21,259 nt of DNA from JANWLD01 sp036276695. GTDB lineage: Bacteria; Patescibacteriota; Saccharimonadia; Saccharimonadales; 2-12-FULL-41-12. The notes beneath the pieces were generated by a model. It was not told the DNA's origin, made no database searches, and saw nothing but the letters and a program-made list of their open reading frames with translations. Both the position numbers and the translations under genes were made by a program. Shown in pieces: positions 12,664 to 20,213 of this stretch; the first letter of the stretch is position 1, and each line of letters opens with the position of its first letter. Location: the NCBI GenBank assembly GCA_036276695.1, contig DASUOI010000007.1, positions 1 through 21,259 of the forward strand. Reading direction: 5' to 3'.

Positions 12664-14415
12664 CTAATAATCTTCTAGGGTTGATGTATCGCCGACGTCT
12701 TCGCCGAGTTCTTGAGATTTTAAAATCCGCCGCATAATCTTCCCCGAGCGGGTTTTTGGAAGCTTGTCTATGAAATCGATTTCGCGGGGGTAAGCATGTC
12801 CGGCCAAGTGTTTTTTAACGTGCTGTTTAATCTGCTCTTTAAGCTTGTCGTTCTTTTCAACACCGGGTTGAATTACTACGAATGCTTTAATGATCTGCCC
12901 TCGTACTTCATCCGGCTTGCCGATAACGCCGGCTTCAATTACGTCAGGATGCTCAACCAATGCGCTTTCAACCTCAAACGGACCAACGCGTTCGCCGGCA
13001 GTGTTGATGACATCGTCGCTACGGCCGACAAACCAGAAGTATCCATCTTTATCTTTTATGCCTTTGTCGCCTGAGATATACCACTTTCCATTAAAGTAGG
13101 AATTGAACTTTTCTTCATTGCCCCAGATTGTTTTCATTATGGATGATACAGTAGAGGACTTCAGGGCTAAGTTACCCTCTTGACCGTCTGGGAGCTCCTT
13201 GCCTTCGCCATCTATTATGGCTGCCTCAACCCCGGGAAGAGGCTTACCCATTGAGCCAGGTTTGATATCCATAGATGGATAGTTGGTTATGCTGATGCTC
13301 CCCAACTCTGTTTGCCACCACGTATCGTGAAAACCAAGACCGAAAGCGTCCAAGCCCCACCATATTGCTTCCGGATTAAGCGGTTCGCCCACACTGCAAA
13401 GATGCCTTAGGGAAGACAAATCAAAGTCTTTAGGTTGTTTATCAGCGCCCATTAACATTCGAATTGCCGTAGGAGCTGAATACCAGATGGTTACTTTGTT
13501 ATCTTGGAGAACCTTGTACCAAGCTTCTGGGCTGAACCGGCCGTCGAAAATAACTGAAGTTCCTCCGAGCCCCCATATACCGAGCACGCCGTAAACTACT
13601 CCGGTGACCCAGCCCAAGTCAGCAGTACACCAGTAAATATCATCGTCCTGGACGTCAAGAGAATACTTGGTAGAAGTGATTGCTTGAACTATGTCGTTAT
13701 GCGCATGAACCACGCCTTTAGGCTTGCCGGTCGTGCCGGAGGTATAGAGCATATAGGAGTATTCGTCTTTGCCCATTTTCTCTATCTCGAAATCGGGGCT
13801 GGCGGACTTCATCTCTTTGTCGTAACTAACGATGTGGTTACCTTCGGGGAGTTCGCCTGAACCGCGCTCTATTAATATAACTTTCTTTAGGTTAGGCAGA
13901 TCGCCCATGATATTTTTGATTCTGGGGTAAAGATCAGCATTGGTAATAACTACGCTGGCTTCAGAATCTGCCAAACGGTCCTTAAGCGCGATTTCCTGGA
14001 AGGCTGCGAACATAGTTCCGGCGATAGCTCCGGTTTTAAGAATTCCTAGGAATGCGACATAACGTTCCGGAATAGGGGGCAGGAAAATAAAAACTCGGTC
14101 GCCTTTTTCAACATCTTGACTCTTTAAGACATTAGCGAATTTGTCGGTGTCAGTCTTCATCTGTCCGAATGAATAAGTTTCTCTCAAACCGTCCGCAGAT
14201 TGGTAGATCAGGGCGGTTTTATCTTTTTTATCGCCCAAAGCATTCCGGTCAATACAGTTGTAGGCTATGTTTAATTTGCCGTTTTCAAAGTAGTCGACGT
14301 ATTCGTCTTCCGCTTTCTCCCACGTAAAATCTTTATAAGCTTTGTCGTAATTCTTCAAATTGGCAATTTTTTTAGCGTGCTCATTTGTTGGGATTATTTT
14401 CGGCTTGCTGCTCAC
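12664..14415 (-). CDS. acsA: Acetyl-CoA synthetase, AMP-forming
   Basis: 583 aa, cytosolic. Converts acetate, ATP and CoA to acetyl-CoA, AMP and PPi through acetyl-AMP. The ATP-phosphate loop is YTSGTTGKPKG (224-234); the adenine/acyl-pocket motif TWWQTE is at 365-370; SGDKGIKDKDGYFWFVGRSD carries the conserved ribose-binding Asp and hinge; K559 in KTRSGKIMRR is the catalytic lysine, the usual site of regulatory acetylation. All are intact. Slightly shorter than E. coli Acs (652), close to AcsA forms. The start is GTG 14415 (no nearby ATG), with AGAAGG upstream inside the end of xfp and only two bases between the genes, so translation is coupled to xfp. In this context it may salvage acetate or run with the fused phosphoketolase. 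Confidence 0.95.
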   Translation of the reverse strand: MSSKPKIIPTNEHAKKIANLKNYDKAYKDFTWEKAEDEYVDYFENGKLNIAYNCIDRNALGDKKDKTALIYQSADGLRETYSFGQMKTDTDKFANVLKSQDVEKGDRVFIFLPPIPERYVAFLGILKTGAIAGTMFAAFQEIALKDRLADSEASVVITNADLYPRIKNIMGDLPNLKKVILIERGSGELPEGNHIVSYDKEMKSASPDFEIEKMGKDEYSYMLYTSGTTGKPKGVVHAHNDIVQAITSTKYSLDVQDDDIYWCTADLGWVTGVVYGVLGIWGLGGTSVIFDGRFSPEAWYKVLQDNKVTIWYSAPTAIRMLMGADKQPKDFDLSSLRHLCSVGEPLNPEAIWWGLDAFGLGFHDTWWQTELGSISITNYPSMDIKPGSMGKPLPGVEAAIIDGEGKELPDGQEGNLALKSSTVSSIMKTIWGNEEKFNSYFNGKWYISGDKGIKDKDGYFWFVGRSDDVINTAGERVGPFEVESALVEHPDVIEAGVIGKPDEVRGQIIKAFVVIQPGVEKNDKLKEQIKQHVKKHLAGHAYPREIDFIDKLPKTRSGKIMRRILKSQELGEDVGDTSTLEDY

Positions 14416-14417
14416 TA

Positions 14418-17201
14418 CTAACCTTCTTTCTTTAGTTTTTCCCTGAATTCTTTATCTACATCCATTATGCACTGGTTGGTGACCATATAAAGCCCGTAGT
14501 CTTCAGCGAACTCCTCAGATTCATGACTGTTCGCGCCCTCCGCCAGCCAAATAGTCCGGATATTGCCCCTTTCCACGACTTCTTCAAGATGCGGTATAAC
14601 TTCGCTTGGATTGCGGAAAATGTCTACTATATCTATCTTGGTAGATTCTGGAATATCTAGCAGGCTTGGATAGGCTTTTTCTCCCAGCGTCTCGCTGATT
14701 TTTGGGTTTATAGGTATGATTTTATAGCCCATATCCTGAAAGTATTTCGCTACTCTATGGCTATGGCGTTCCGGCTTATCGCTCAAGCCGATAAAGGCGA
14801 TTGTTCGGGCTTCTTTTAACGCCTCAATCTGCAAGTTGTCTGTCGAGTATGTAACTATCGGTTCTTTTGCCGACCATTGCCAATTTTCTATCTCTGACGG
14901 GTCGCGCCCATTTTTAACGATAAATTCCCTATGGTCTACCAAGGCCTTTTTATGTTTGGTTTGCAAGCGCGTGCAGGTATCTTCGCTGATTACTCCTTGG
15001 GAATAGGCTTTTTCCAGAATCTCAATCGCTAAGTTGAATCTGTCTGTTTTATTCCTGACCTGCATGTCAAACGGTGTCGTAGTACCGCCTTCCTCGACAT
15101 ATCCGTGAACGGTGAATCTTTGCGGATTTTTGACGTCAAACAGCATATTTTTCATGGCTTCCGGATAGCCATGGAAGTTAACGATTACAGGCTTGTCGAT
15201 TGTGAAATATTTTTCAGCGTTAGGAATTTGCGGATGATAAGCATCTTCGCAGGAACAGGCGGCTTGAAGCCGGAGCATATTTACAAACCGTATTCGTGCG
15301 TCGGGAACCTCTTTTTTTACTAGTTCGATAGCCGCCAAAGCTTCTTTTGTAACGTAATCGCCGATACCCGCCACGACTACTTGAGGGTTTTTATCGCTGG
15401 CAAAATCCCAGACACTCAACCCATCTTCCAAGGCTTGCTTCGATGACTCGTAAGTAGTCCAGCGCGGTTCGGGCGTCTTACCGGCGGTAACGATGTTCAT
15501 CTGGTTCTTGCTTGAGAGCGTCTCCTCCATGATTGCCAGCATAGAATTATCGTCAACGGGGTAGTAGGCCTTGATAAAATCGTTATGTTTTTCCAGCATT
15601 CCCGATACAAAACTGGGATTTTGGTGGGAGTAGCCATTATGCTCCTGCCTCCAAGCGGTAGAAGTCAGCAGATAGTTGATAGACGGTATGTCTTGGCGCC
15701 ATGGCATCTTGCGGGTCCACTTTAGGAATTTTTGATACATGTGTGCCATTGATGAAAATATCTGGGCGAAGGCTTCATAGGTGGTGAAGACGCTATGCCG
15801 GCCAGTTAGCGTATAGCCTTGGGCCAGTCCGTGCATGGTGTGCTCGCTGAGCATTTCCATGACCCGCCCGCTTCTGGAAATATCTTTGTCACCTGGTTCG
15901 TGCGGCCACACGAAACCGCGCTGTGTTACTTCAAAAACATTGTCCAGTCGGTTTGAATATGTCTCATCCGGACTCATAAGCCGAATATTTTTTGTGTCTT
16001 GATTCAGCTTGAATACCTCTTTCAGGTATTCGCCGCCCATCCTCATTGCATTAGATTGGATTTCACCCGGGGATCTTGCCGGCTTTTCCAGCTTTTTAGG
16101 GTCGGGAAGTTCAAGGGGTTTATAGTGGTGCCCAAACATACTTTCGTTGTCGCCCATCAGCAATTCATCGCCAGGCACTACACTCAAAACTTCTTCCGCA
16201 AAACCGGATTTTTTATCAAAAAGCTCGTCAAATTTATACGATTTCAGCCATGTCTCCAAGTGCTCAAGCTCATGATCGTCGGTCTTGACCGTCGGCATGA
16301 CAACTTGGTGCGAATTGATAGTACCTTCTATCTGTTTGCCTCGCAGCTCCTTTATCGTTGTCCAGCCCTTGGGGGTCTTAAGGATAATCATAGGGTAGAT
16401 AGGGTTGAAAACCTCGCCTTTTTTAGCTCGGTCTTTAATGTCTTTGAATTTGTTCTGGGCTTTTTCTAGAGCGTCGTACATCTTCTCGTCAATATCTGCC
16501 CCTCCGACGATAATTGGCTCGTATCCATAGCCTTCAAATAATTTCGTTAGTTCTTCATCGCTCATTCGGCCGAAAATGGTCGGGCCGGAAATCTTAAGCC
16601 CGTTTAGGTGTAATATCGGCAAAACTACTCCTGAGGTGGCTGGGTCAACCAGCTTGTTGGCGTGCCAGGCTGTCGCTATAGCGCCAGTCTCGGCCTCGCC
16701 ATCGCCTATCAGGCAAATTGCCATAAGATCAGGGTTGTCCAAAATAGCTCCGTAAGCTGATGCCAGAGAATAGCCCAGCTCGCCACCTTCTAGTATCAAA
16801 CCTGGAGTTTCTGGCGAACAATGGCTGGAAAATCCATACGGCCAAGCGAACATTTTGGATACGTAACCGATACCGGATTCATCCCGGGTGGCTTTGTCAT
16901 AATATTTTCCAAGCGTACCTTCGATGAACAAGTTTGCTTGAAGGCCTTGCATACCGTGGCCGGGACCCAAAACAAAAACGGATGACTGTTTGTGGCGTTT
17001 AACCAAGCTGTTAGCATGGCCGTATACAAAGTTAATTCCAGGGCAGGTTCCCCAGTGTCCGAACAGTTTTGGTTTTATATCACCAGACTGAAGCGGTCTC
17101 TCGACTAAAAAATTATCCTGCAGATAAATCTGCGTAACAGAAAGGTAGTTAGCCGCCCGTACGTATTTTTGAATTCTTTTAATATCTTCTGCTTTACCCA
17201 T
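14418..17201 (-). CDS. xfp: Phosphoketolase fused to a C-terminal CoA-binding domain
   Basis: 927 aa; ordinary phosphoketolases have about 790-830. Residues 1-785 are a complete phosphoketolase (xylulose-5-P or fructose-6-P plus Pi gives acetyl-P plus a sugar phosphate). Visible motifs: GHWGTCPGI (48-56), GPGHG (79-83), SPETPGLILEGGELGYSLA (129-147), TPP/Mg site GDGEAETG (166-173), SPDETYSNRL (410-419), SEHTMHG (452-458), FTTYEAF with catalytic-type E476, and HNGYSHQNP (521-529). From about 795 to the end lies a CoA_binding_2 (YccU-like) Rossmann domain: TIAFIGLSDKPERHSHRVAK, IIPINPK, LGEKAYPSLLDIP, VDIFRNP, NQCIMDV. It is one continuous frame. Promoter TTGTCT-17-TATAAT upstream; first gene of the operon. 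Confidence 0.95.
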   Translation of the reverse strand: MGKAEDIKRIQKYVRAANYLSVTQIYLQDNFLVERPLQSGDIKPKLFGHWGTCPGINFVYGHANSLVKRHKQSSVFVLGPGHGMQGLQANLFIEGTLGKYYDKATRDESGIGYVSKMFAWPYGFSSHCSPETPGLILEGGELGYSLASAYGAILDNPDLMAICLIGDGEAETGAIATAWHANKLVDPATSGVVLPILHLNGLKISGPTIFGRMSDEELTKLFEGYGYEPIIVGGADIDEKMYDALEKAQNKFKDIKDRAKKGEVFNPIYPMIILKTPKGWTTIKELRGKQIEGTINSHQVVMPTVKTDDHELEHLETWLKSYKFDELFDKKSGFAEEVLSVVPGDELLMGDNESMFGHHYKPLELPDPKKLEKPARSPGEIQSNAMRMGGEYLKEVFKLNQDTKNIRLMSPDETYSNRLDNVFEVTQRGFVWPHEPGDKDISRSGRVMEMLSEHTMHGLAQGYTLTGRHSVFTTYEAFAQIFSSMAHMYQKFLKWTRKMPWRQDIPSINYLLTSTAWRQEHNGYSHQNPSFVSGMLEKHNDFIKAYYPVDDNSMLAIMEETLSSKNQMNIVTAGKTPEPRWTTYESSKQALEDGLSVWDFASDKNPQVVVAGIGDYVTKEALAAIELVKKEVPDARIRFVNMLRLQAACSCEDAYHPQIPNAEKYFTIDKPVIVNFHGYPEAMKNMLFDVKNPQRFTVHGYVEEGGTTTPFDMQVRNKTDRFNLAIEILEKAYSQGVISEDTCTRLQTKHKKALVDHREFIVKNGRDPSEIENWQWSAKEPIVTYSTDNLQIEALKEARTIAFIGLSDKPERHSHRVAKYFQDMGYKIIPINPKISETLGEKAYPSLLDIPESTKIDIVDIFRNPSEVIPHLEEVVERGNIRTIWLAEGANSHESEEFAEDYGLYMVTNQCIMDVDKEFREKLKKEG

Positions 17202-17224
17202 AAGAACCTAAGTCTATAGAACAA

Positions 17225-17253
17225 ATTATAGATAATAAACATTTGTCAGACAA
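17225..17253 (-). promoter_or_regulatory. Promoter TTGTCT-17-TATAAT of the xfp operon
   Basis: Reverse strand: -35 TTGTCT (17248-17253), 17-bp spacer, perfect -10 (17225-17230); leader about 17 bases with a weak AGG before ATG 17201. Confidence 0.7.
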
Positions 17254-17270
17254 TCAGAAAACCGTATATA
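17243..17270 (+). promoter_or_regulatory. Candidate tilS promoter TTGTCA-16-TATATA
   Basis: Its -35 (17243-17248) interlocks with the xfp -35; the shared TTGTCAGACAA is a palindrome. The -10 lies within another palindrome, CGTATATACG (17263-17272). Confidence 0.45.
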
Positions 17271-17318
17271 CGAAATATACCGATTTTATATCACATAAGA
17301 GTTTTAAAGAGTTAGAAT

Positions 17319-18278
17319 ATGATTATGGAGATTAAACTCAAGCCAGGGAAATACGTCGCGGCAGTCAGCGGAGGTGTTGATTCTATGGTCCTGCTTGACC
17401 TGCTTCTCCAGCAAGACCAGTCGTCAGTCTCCAGACGTCAGTCTCCAGACGACATGAGACCAGAGACGAGCGACCAGAGACGAGCGACCAGAGACTCAAA
17501 CTATGAGTTTGTGGTGGCGCATTTTGACCATGGTATACACGCTAAGTCTGAAGAATACTGCGAATTTGTCGCGCAAGCAGCAGCAAGCTCGAAGCTGAAG
17601 TTTGTTTATGAACGAGGCCGTCTGGGGCCTGATACCAGCGAGGCATCAGCTCGCGACGCCCGATATAAATTTTTAAACAAGGTCAAAGATGAACATGACG
17701 CGGACTCTATATTAACCGCACACCATCAAGATGATGTACTTGAAACGGCTATCATAAACATGCTCCGCGGAAGCGGACGCAAAGGCTTGTCATCATTAAA
17801 GTCGACCACCGACGTAAAACGGCCTTTGCTGGCTTACAGCAAGAAACAGATACAGGATTACGCTACAAAACATAATATCGATTGGCGAGACGACCCGACG
17901 AATCTCGACACTTCATATTTGCGCAACTATGTCCGGCGCAATATATTGACAAAACTAGACAAGCAGCAGAAAAATAAATTTCTAAACATAATAAAAAGCC
18001 AAAGAAAAACCAACAGCGCTCTTGAAAATATCATTACAAAAATGCTACAAGAAAACCCGCATTTAGACAGAAAAGCATTCGTTGGTTTGCCGCATAATCT
18101 TGCAAAAGAAATAATCGCCGAGCTTCTGCGTTCTAATAAAATTCCTTTTGATTCCAAGTTGCTGGAAAGATTAGTAGTTTTTGCAAAGACTGCCCGTACA
18201 GGCAAGCAATTTGCAGTCTCGAAAAATAACTATTTCGAGATTCAAAACAATGAACTGAAGCTTATCTGTTATAATTAA
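17319..18278 (+). CDS. tilS: tRNA(Ile)-lysidine synthase, short form
   Basis: 319 aa, cytosolic. Attaches lysine to C34 of tRNA-Ile(CAU) using ATP, so the codon AUA is read as Ile. The PP-loop SGGVDS is at 17-22; HFDHGIH (68-74), ARDARYKFL, LTAHHQDDVLETAIINMLRG and WRDDPTNLDTSYLRNYVR are the family motifs. Length fits the short class (as in Aquifex) that lacks the full C-terminal domain of E. coli TilS. Odd: residues about 31-62 between strand 1 and strand 2 are a polar Gln/Ser/Arg-rich insertion encoded by 14-bp tandem repeats (17422-17495). Start ATG 17319, alternative ATG 17325; AAAGAG lies upstream. It precedes ftsH, a common neighbour of tilS. Confidence 0.95.
   Translation: MIMEIKLKPGKYVAAVSGGVDSMVLLDLLLQQDQSSVSRRQSPDDMRPETSDQRRATRDSNYEFVVAHFDHGIHAKSEEYCEFVAQAAASSKLKFVYERGRLGPDTSEASARDARYKFLNKVKDEHDADSILTAHHQDDVLETAIINMLRGSGRKGLSSLKSTTDVKRPLLAYSKKQIQDYATKHNIDWRDDPTNLDTSYLRNYVRRNILTKLDKQQKNKFLNIIKSQRKTNSALENIITKMLQENPHLDRKAFVGLPHNLAKEIIAELLRSNKIPFDSKLLERLVVFAKTARTGKQFAVSKNNYFEIQNNELKLICYN
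17422..17495. repeat. Two families of 14-bp tandem repeats inside tilS
   Basis: CGTCAGTCTCCAGA occurs twice (17422-17435, 17436-17449). GACCAGAGACGAGC occurs twice plus ten bases (17458-17471, 17472-17485, 17486-17495). The first unit contains GTCTC and the second GAGAC, so the two arrays can pair. The unit length is not a multiple of three. Confidence 0.9.
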
Positions 18279-18306
18279 TTTCTATTAGAGATAAGTTGGA
18301 GAATGA

Positions 18307-20178
18307 ATGAGCAAGAATCCCTTTAAACCAGGTAAAAAGGGTCCGAATAAACAGAAACAGCACATGAAAAACGCAGGCTTTGTAGCGCTTTTAGTTCTTT
18401 TCGGCCTGCTAATATTTTCGTCTTTCAACCAACCTAGCAGTCTAGAAGAAGTAGCTTTTTCGGATGTAATCAACCGGGCTAATTCAGGCGAGATTAAAAA
18501 AATTGAAGTATCCGGCGCTGAGTTGAACATAACTAAAAAAGGCGAAGAAGAAGCAAGTCAGAAATCACGCAAAGAAACTGGTTCAAGCATATACGAACAG
18601 GGCTTAAACAAAGACGCTCCAGTAGAAGTTACAGTCAAAGAACCATCAAACACAGGAGCTTTTTGGCAACAAGTAGGGCTGGCGCTTCTGCCAATTTTGC
18701 TAATTGGCGCTCTGCTTTTTTATATGCTTAGGAGCGCCCAAGGCCAAGGTAACCAAGCACTAAGCTTCGGTAAAAGTCGGGCTAAGCTATATGGCAATGA
18801 AAAGTCCAAAGTAAGTTTTGCTGACATTGCCGGCAGTATTGAGGCTAAAGAAGACTTGGAAGAAGTCGTTGAGTTTCTAAAATATCCTAAGAAGTTTGCC
18901 GGGGTAGGCGCCCGGATTCCAAAGGGTGTTCTGCTAGTCGGGCCTCCTGGTACCGGTAAAACCATGCTTGCCCGCGCAGTAGCTGGGGAGGCTAACGCGC
19001 CATTCTTCAGTATTTCCGGTTCGGAATTCGTAGAAATGTTTGTCGGCGTCGGAGCCAGCAGGGTAAGGGACTTGTTTGCAAAAGCCAAGAAAAACGCTCC
19101 GTGCATAATATTTGTCGACGAGATTGATGCTGTAGGACGAAGACGTGGCAGCGGAATGGGTGGCGGACATGACGAGCGCGAACAGACATTGAACCAAATC
19201 TTGGTGGAAATGGACGGTTTTGAGCAGGGCCAGAATGTAATAGTATTGGCAGCAACCAACCGAGCGGATGTGCTTGACCCGGCTTTGCTTAGACCCGGCC
19301 GGTTTGATCGCCGAGTCAATATAGGACTACCTGATCGCAAAGATCGTGAAGCTATCCTTAAGAAACATTTTGACAAAAAGCCGCTTGAAAAAAGTGCCGA
19401 CATAGACGCGCTAGCAGCAAAAACAGCTGGAACCAGCGGGGCGGACTTAGCGAACATTGCCAACGAAGCAGCAATATTAGCAGCTAGAAAAAACAGCAAG
19501 ACTATAACTAACGATATTGTTACCCAGGCTTTTGAAAAAGTTGCTATAGGTCCGGAGCGCAAGGGCAAGATAATGAGCGAAAAGGAAAAAGAGATTACCG
19601 CTTATCACGAAGCCGGCCATGCGGTTGTCGGTCACGTCCTGCCGGAAAGCGACATGGTGCATAAAGTTACCATAATCTCCCGCGGGAATACAGGCGGAGT
19701 CACGTGGTTCATCCCTCCTGAAGATAAAAGCTACCATAGCATTTTGGAGTATAAGGACGTCTTGGCCCGGATGCTGGGGGGACGTATAGCTGAGGAAGTT
19801 ATTTACGGCTCAAACAGAGTTACTACCGGCGCTGGAAATGATCTGCAAAAAGCTGCCGAGCTGGCCCGCGACATGATAATAAACCAAGGCATGGGCAAGA
19901 AGCTGCGCGACCAGGTATTTCATGTCGAACAGGGGATGATGATAGAGCGGATGGTTCAGGATAGACAGTATTCTGACGAGACAGCGAAGGTCATTGATGA
20001 CGAAGTAGAAGCTTTAATTACCGAGGCTGCTACAAGAGCCAGGGAAGTTATAAAAGCCAATAAAGATAAGCTTGATAAGCTGAAAGATGCGCTTTTGAAG
20101 AAAGAAACTGTCGAAGCCGAGGAAGTAATCGAAATCCTAAAAGGCTCGCGTTTGCCAAAAACCGTTCTTCATAAATAA
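18307..20178 (+). CDS. ftsH: ATP-dependent zinc metalloprotease FtsH
   Basis: 623 aa, membrane-bound hexameric AAA+ protease that degrades misfolded membrane proteins and some regulators. Order: N-terminal membrane segment (about 24-40); extracytoplasmic domain (about 41-120); second membrane segment (about 122-141); AAA domain with Walker A GPPGTGKT (212-219), Walker B IIFVDEID (267-274) and SRH region around 318-336 (TNRADVLDPALLRPGRFDRR); zinc-protease motif HEAGH (434-438), with the third ligand expected in NDLQKAAELARDM. All catalytic residues are present. Start ATG 18307 with GGAG about eight bases upstream; an out-of-frame ATG lies four bases before it. Follows tilS by 28 bases, probably the same transcript. 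Confidence 0.97.
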   Translation: MSKNPFKPGKKGPNKQKQHMKNAGFVALLVLFGLLIFSSFNQPSSLEEVAFSDVINRANSGEIKKIEVSGAELNITKKGEEEASQKSRKETGSSIYEQGLNKDAPVEVTVKEPSNTGAFWQQVGLALLPILLIGALLFYMLRSAQGQGNQALSFGKSRAKLYGNEKSKVSFADIAGSIEAKEDLEEVVEFLKYPKKFAGVGARIPKGVLLVGPPGTGKTMLARAVAGEANAPFFSISGSEFVEMFVGVGASRVRDLFAKAKKNAPCIIFVDEIDAVGRRRGSGMGGGHDEREQTLNQILVEMDGFEQGQNVIVLAATNRADVLDPALLRPGRFDRRVNIGLPDRKDREAILKKHFDKKPLEKSADIDALAAKTAGTSGADLANIANEAAILAARKNSKTITNDIVTQAFEKVAIGPERKGKIMSEKEKEITAYHEAGHAVVGHVLPESDMVHKVTIISRGNTGGVTWFIPPEDKSYHSILEYKDVLARMLGGRIAEEVIYGSNRVTTGAGNDLQKAAELARDMIINQGMGKKLRDQVFHVEQGMMIERMVQDRQYSDETAKVIDDEVEALITEAATRAREVIKANKDKLDKLKDALLKKETVEAEEVIEILKGSRLPKTVLHK

Positions 20179-20199
20179 GCCTAATAAGTTTAAATCAGA

Positions 20200-20205
20200 T
20201 ATAAT
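20200..20205 (+). promoter_or_regulatory. -10 box of a possible near-leaderless murJ transcript
   Basis: Perfect TATAAT, eight bases before ATG 20214; no Shine-Dalgarno between them and no good -35 upstream. Confidence 0.4.
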
Positions 20206-20213
20206 ACTCCTAA

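Noticed and set aside
17422..17495. Short repeats considered as a CRISPR array
   Set aside because: Units are 14 bp in direct tandem with no spacers, and they lie inside the tilS reading frame.
18720..19568. Long reverse ORF of 282 codons inside ftsH
   Set aside because: Antisense shadow; ftsH has every catalytic motif and the reverse product resembles no family.
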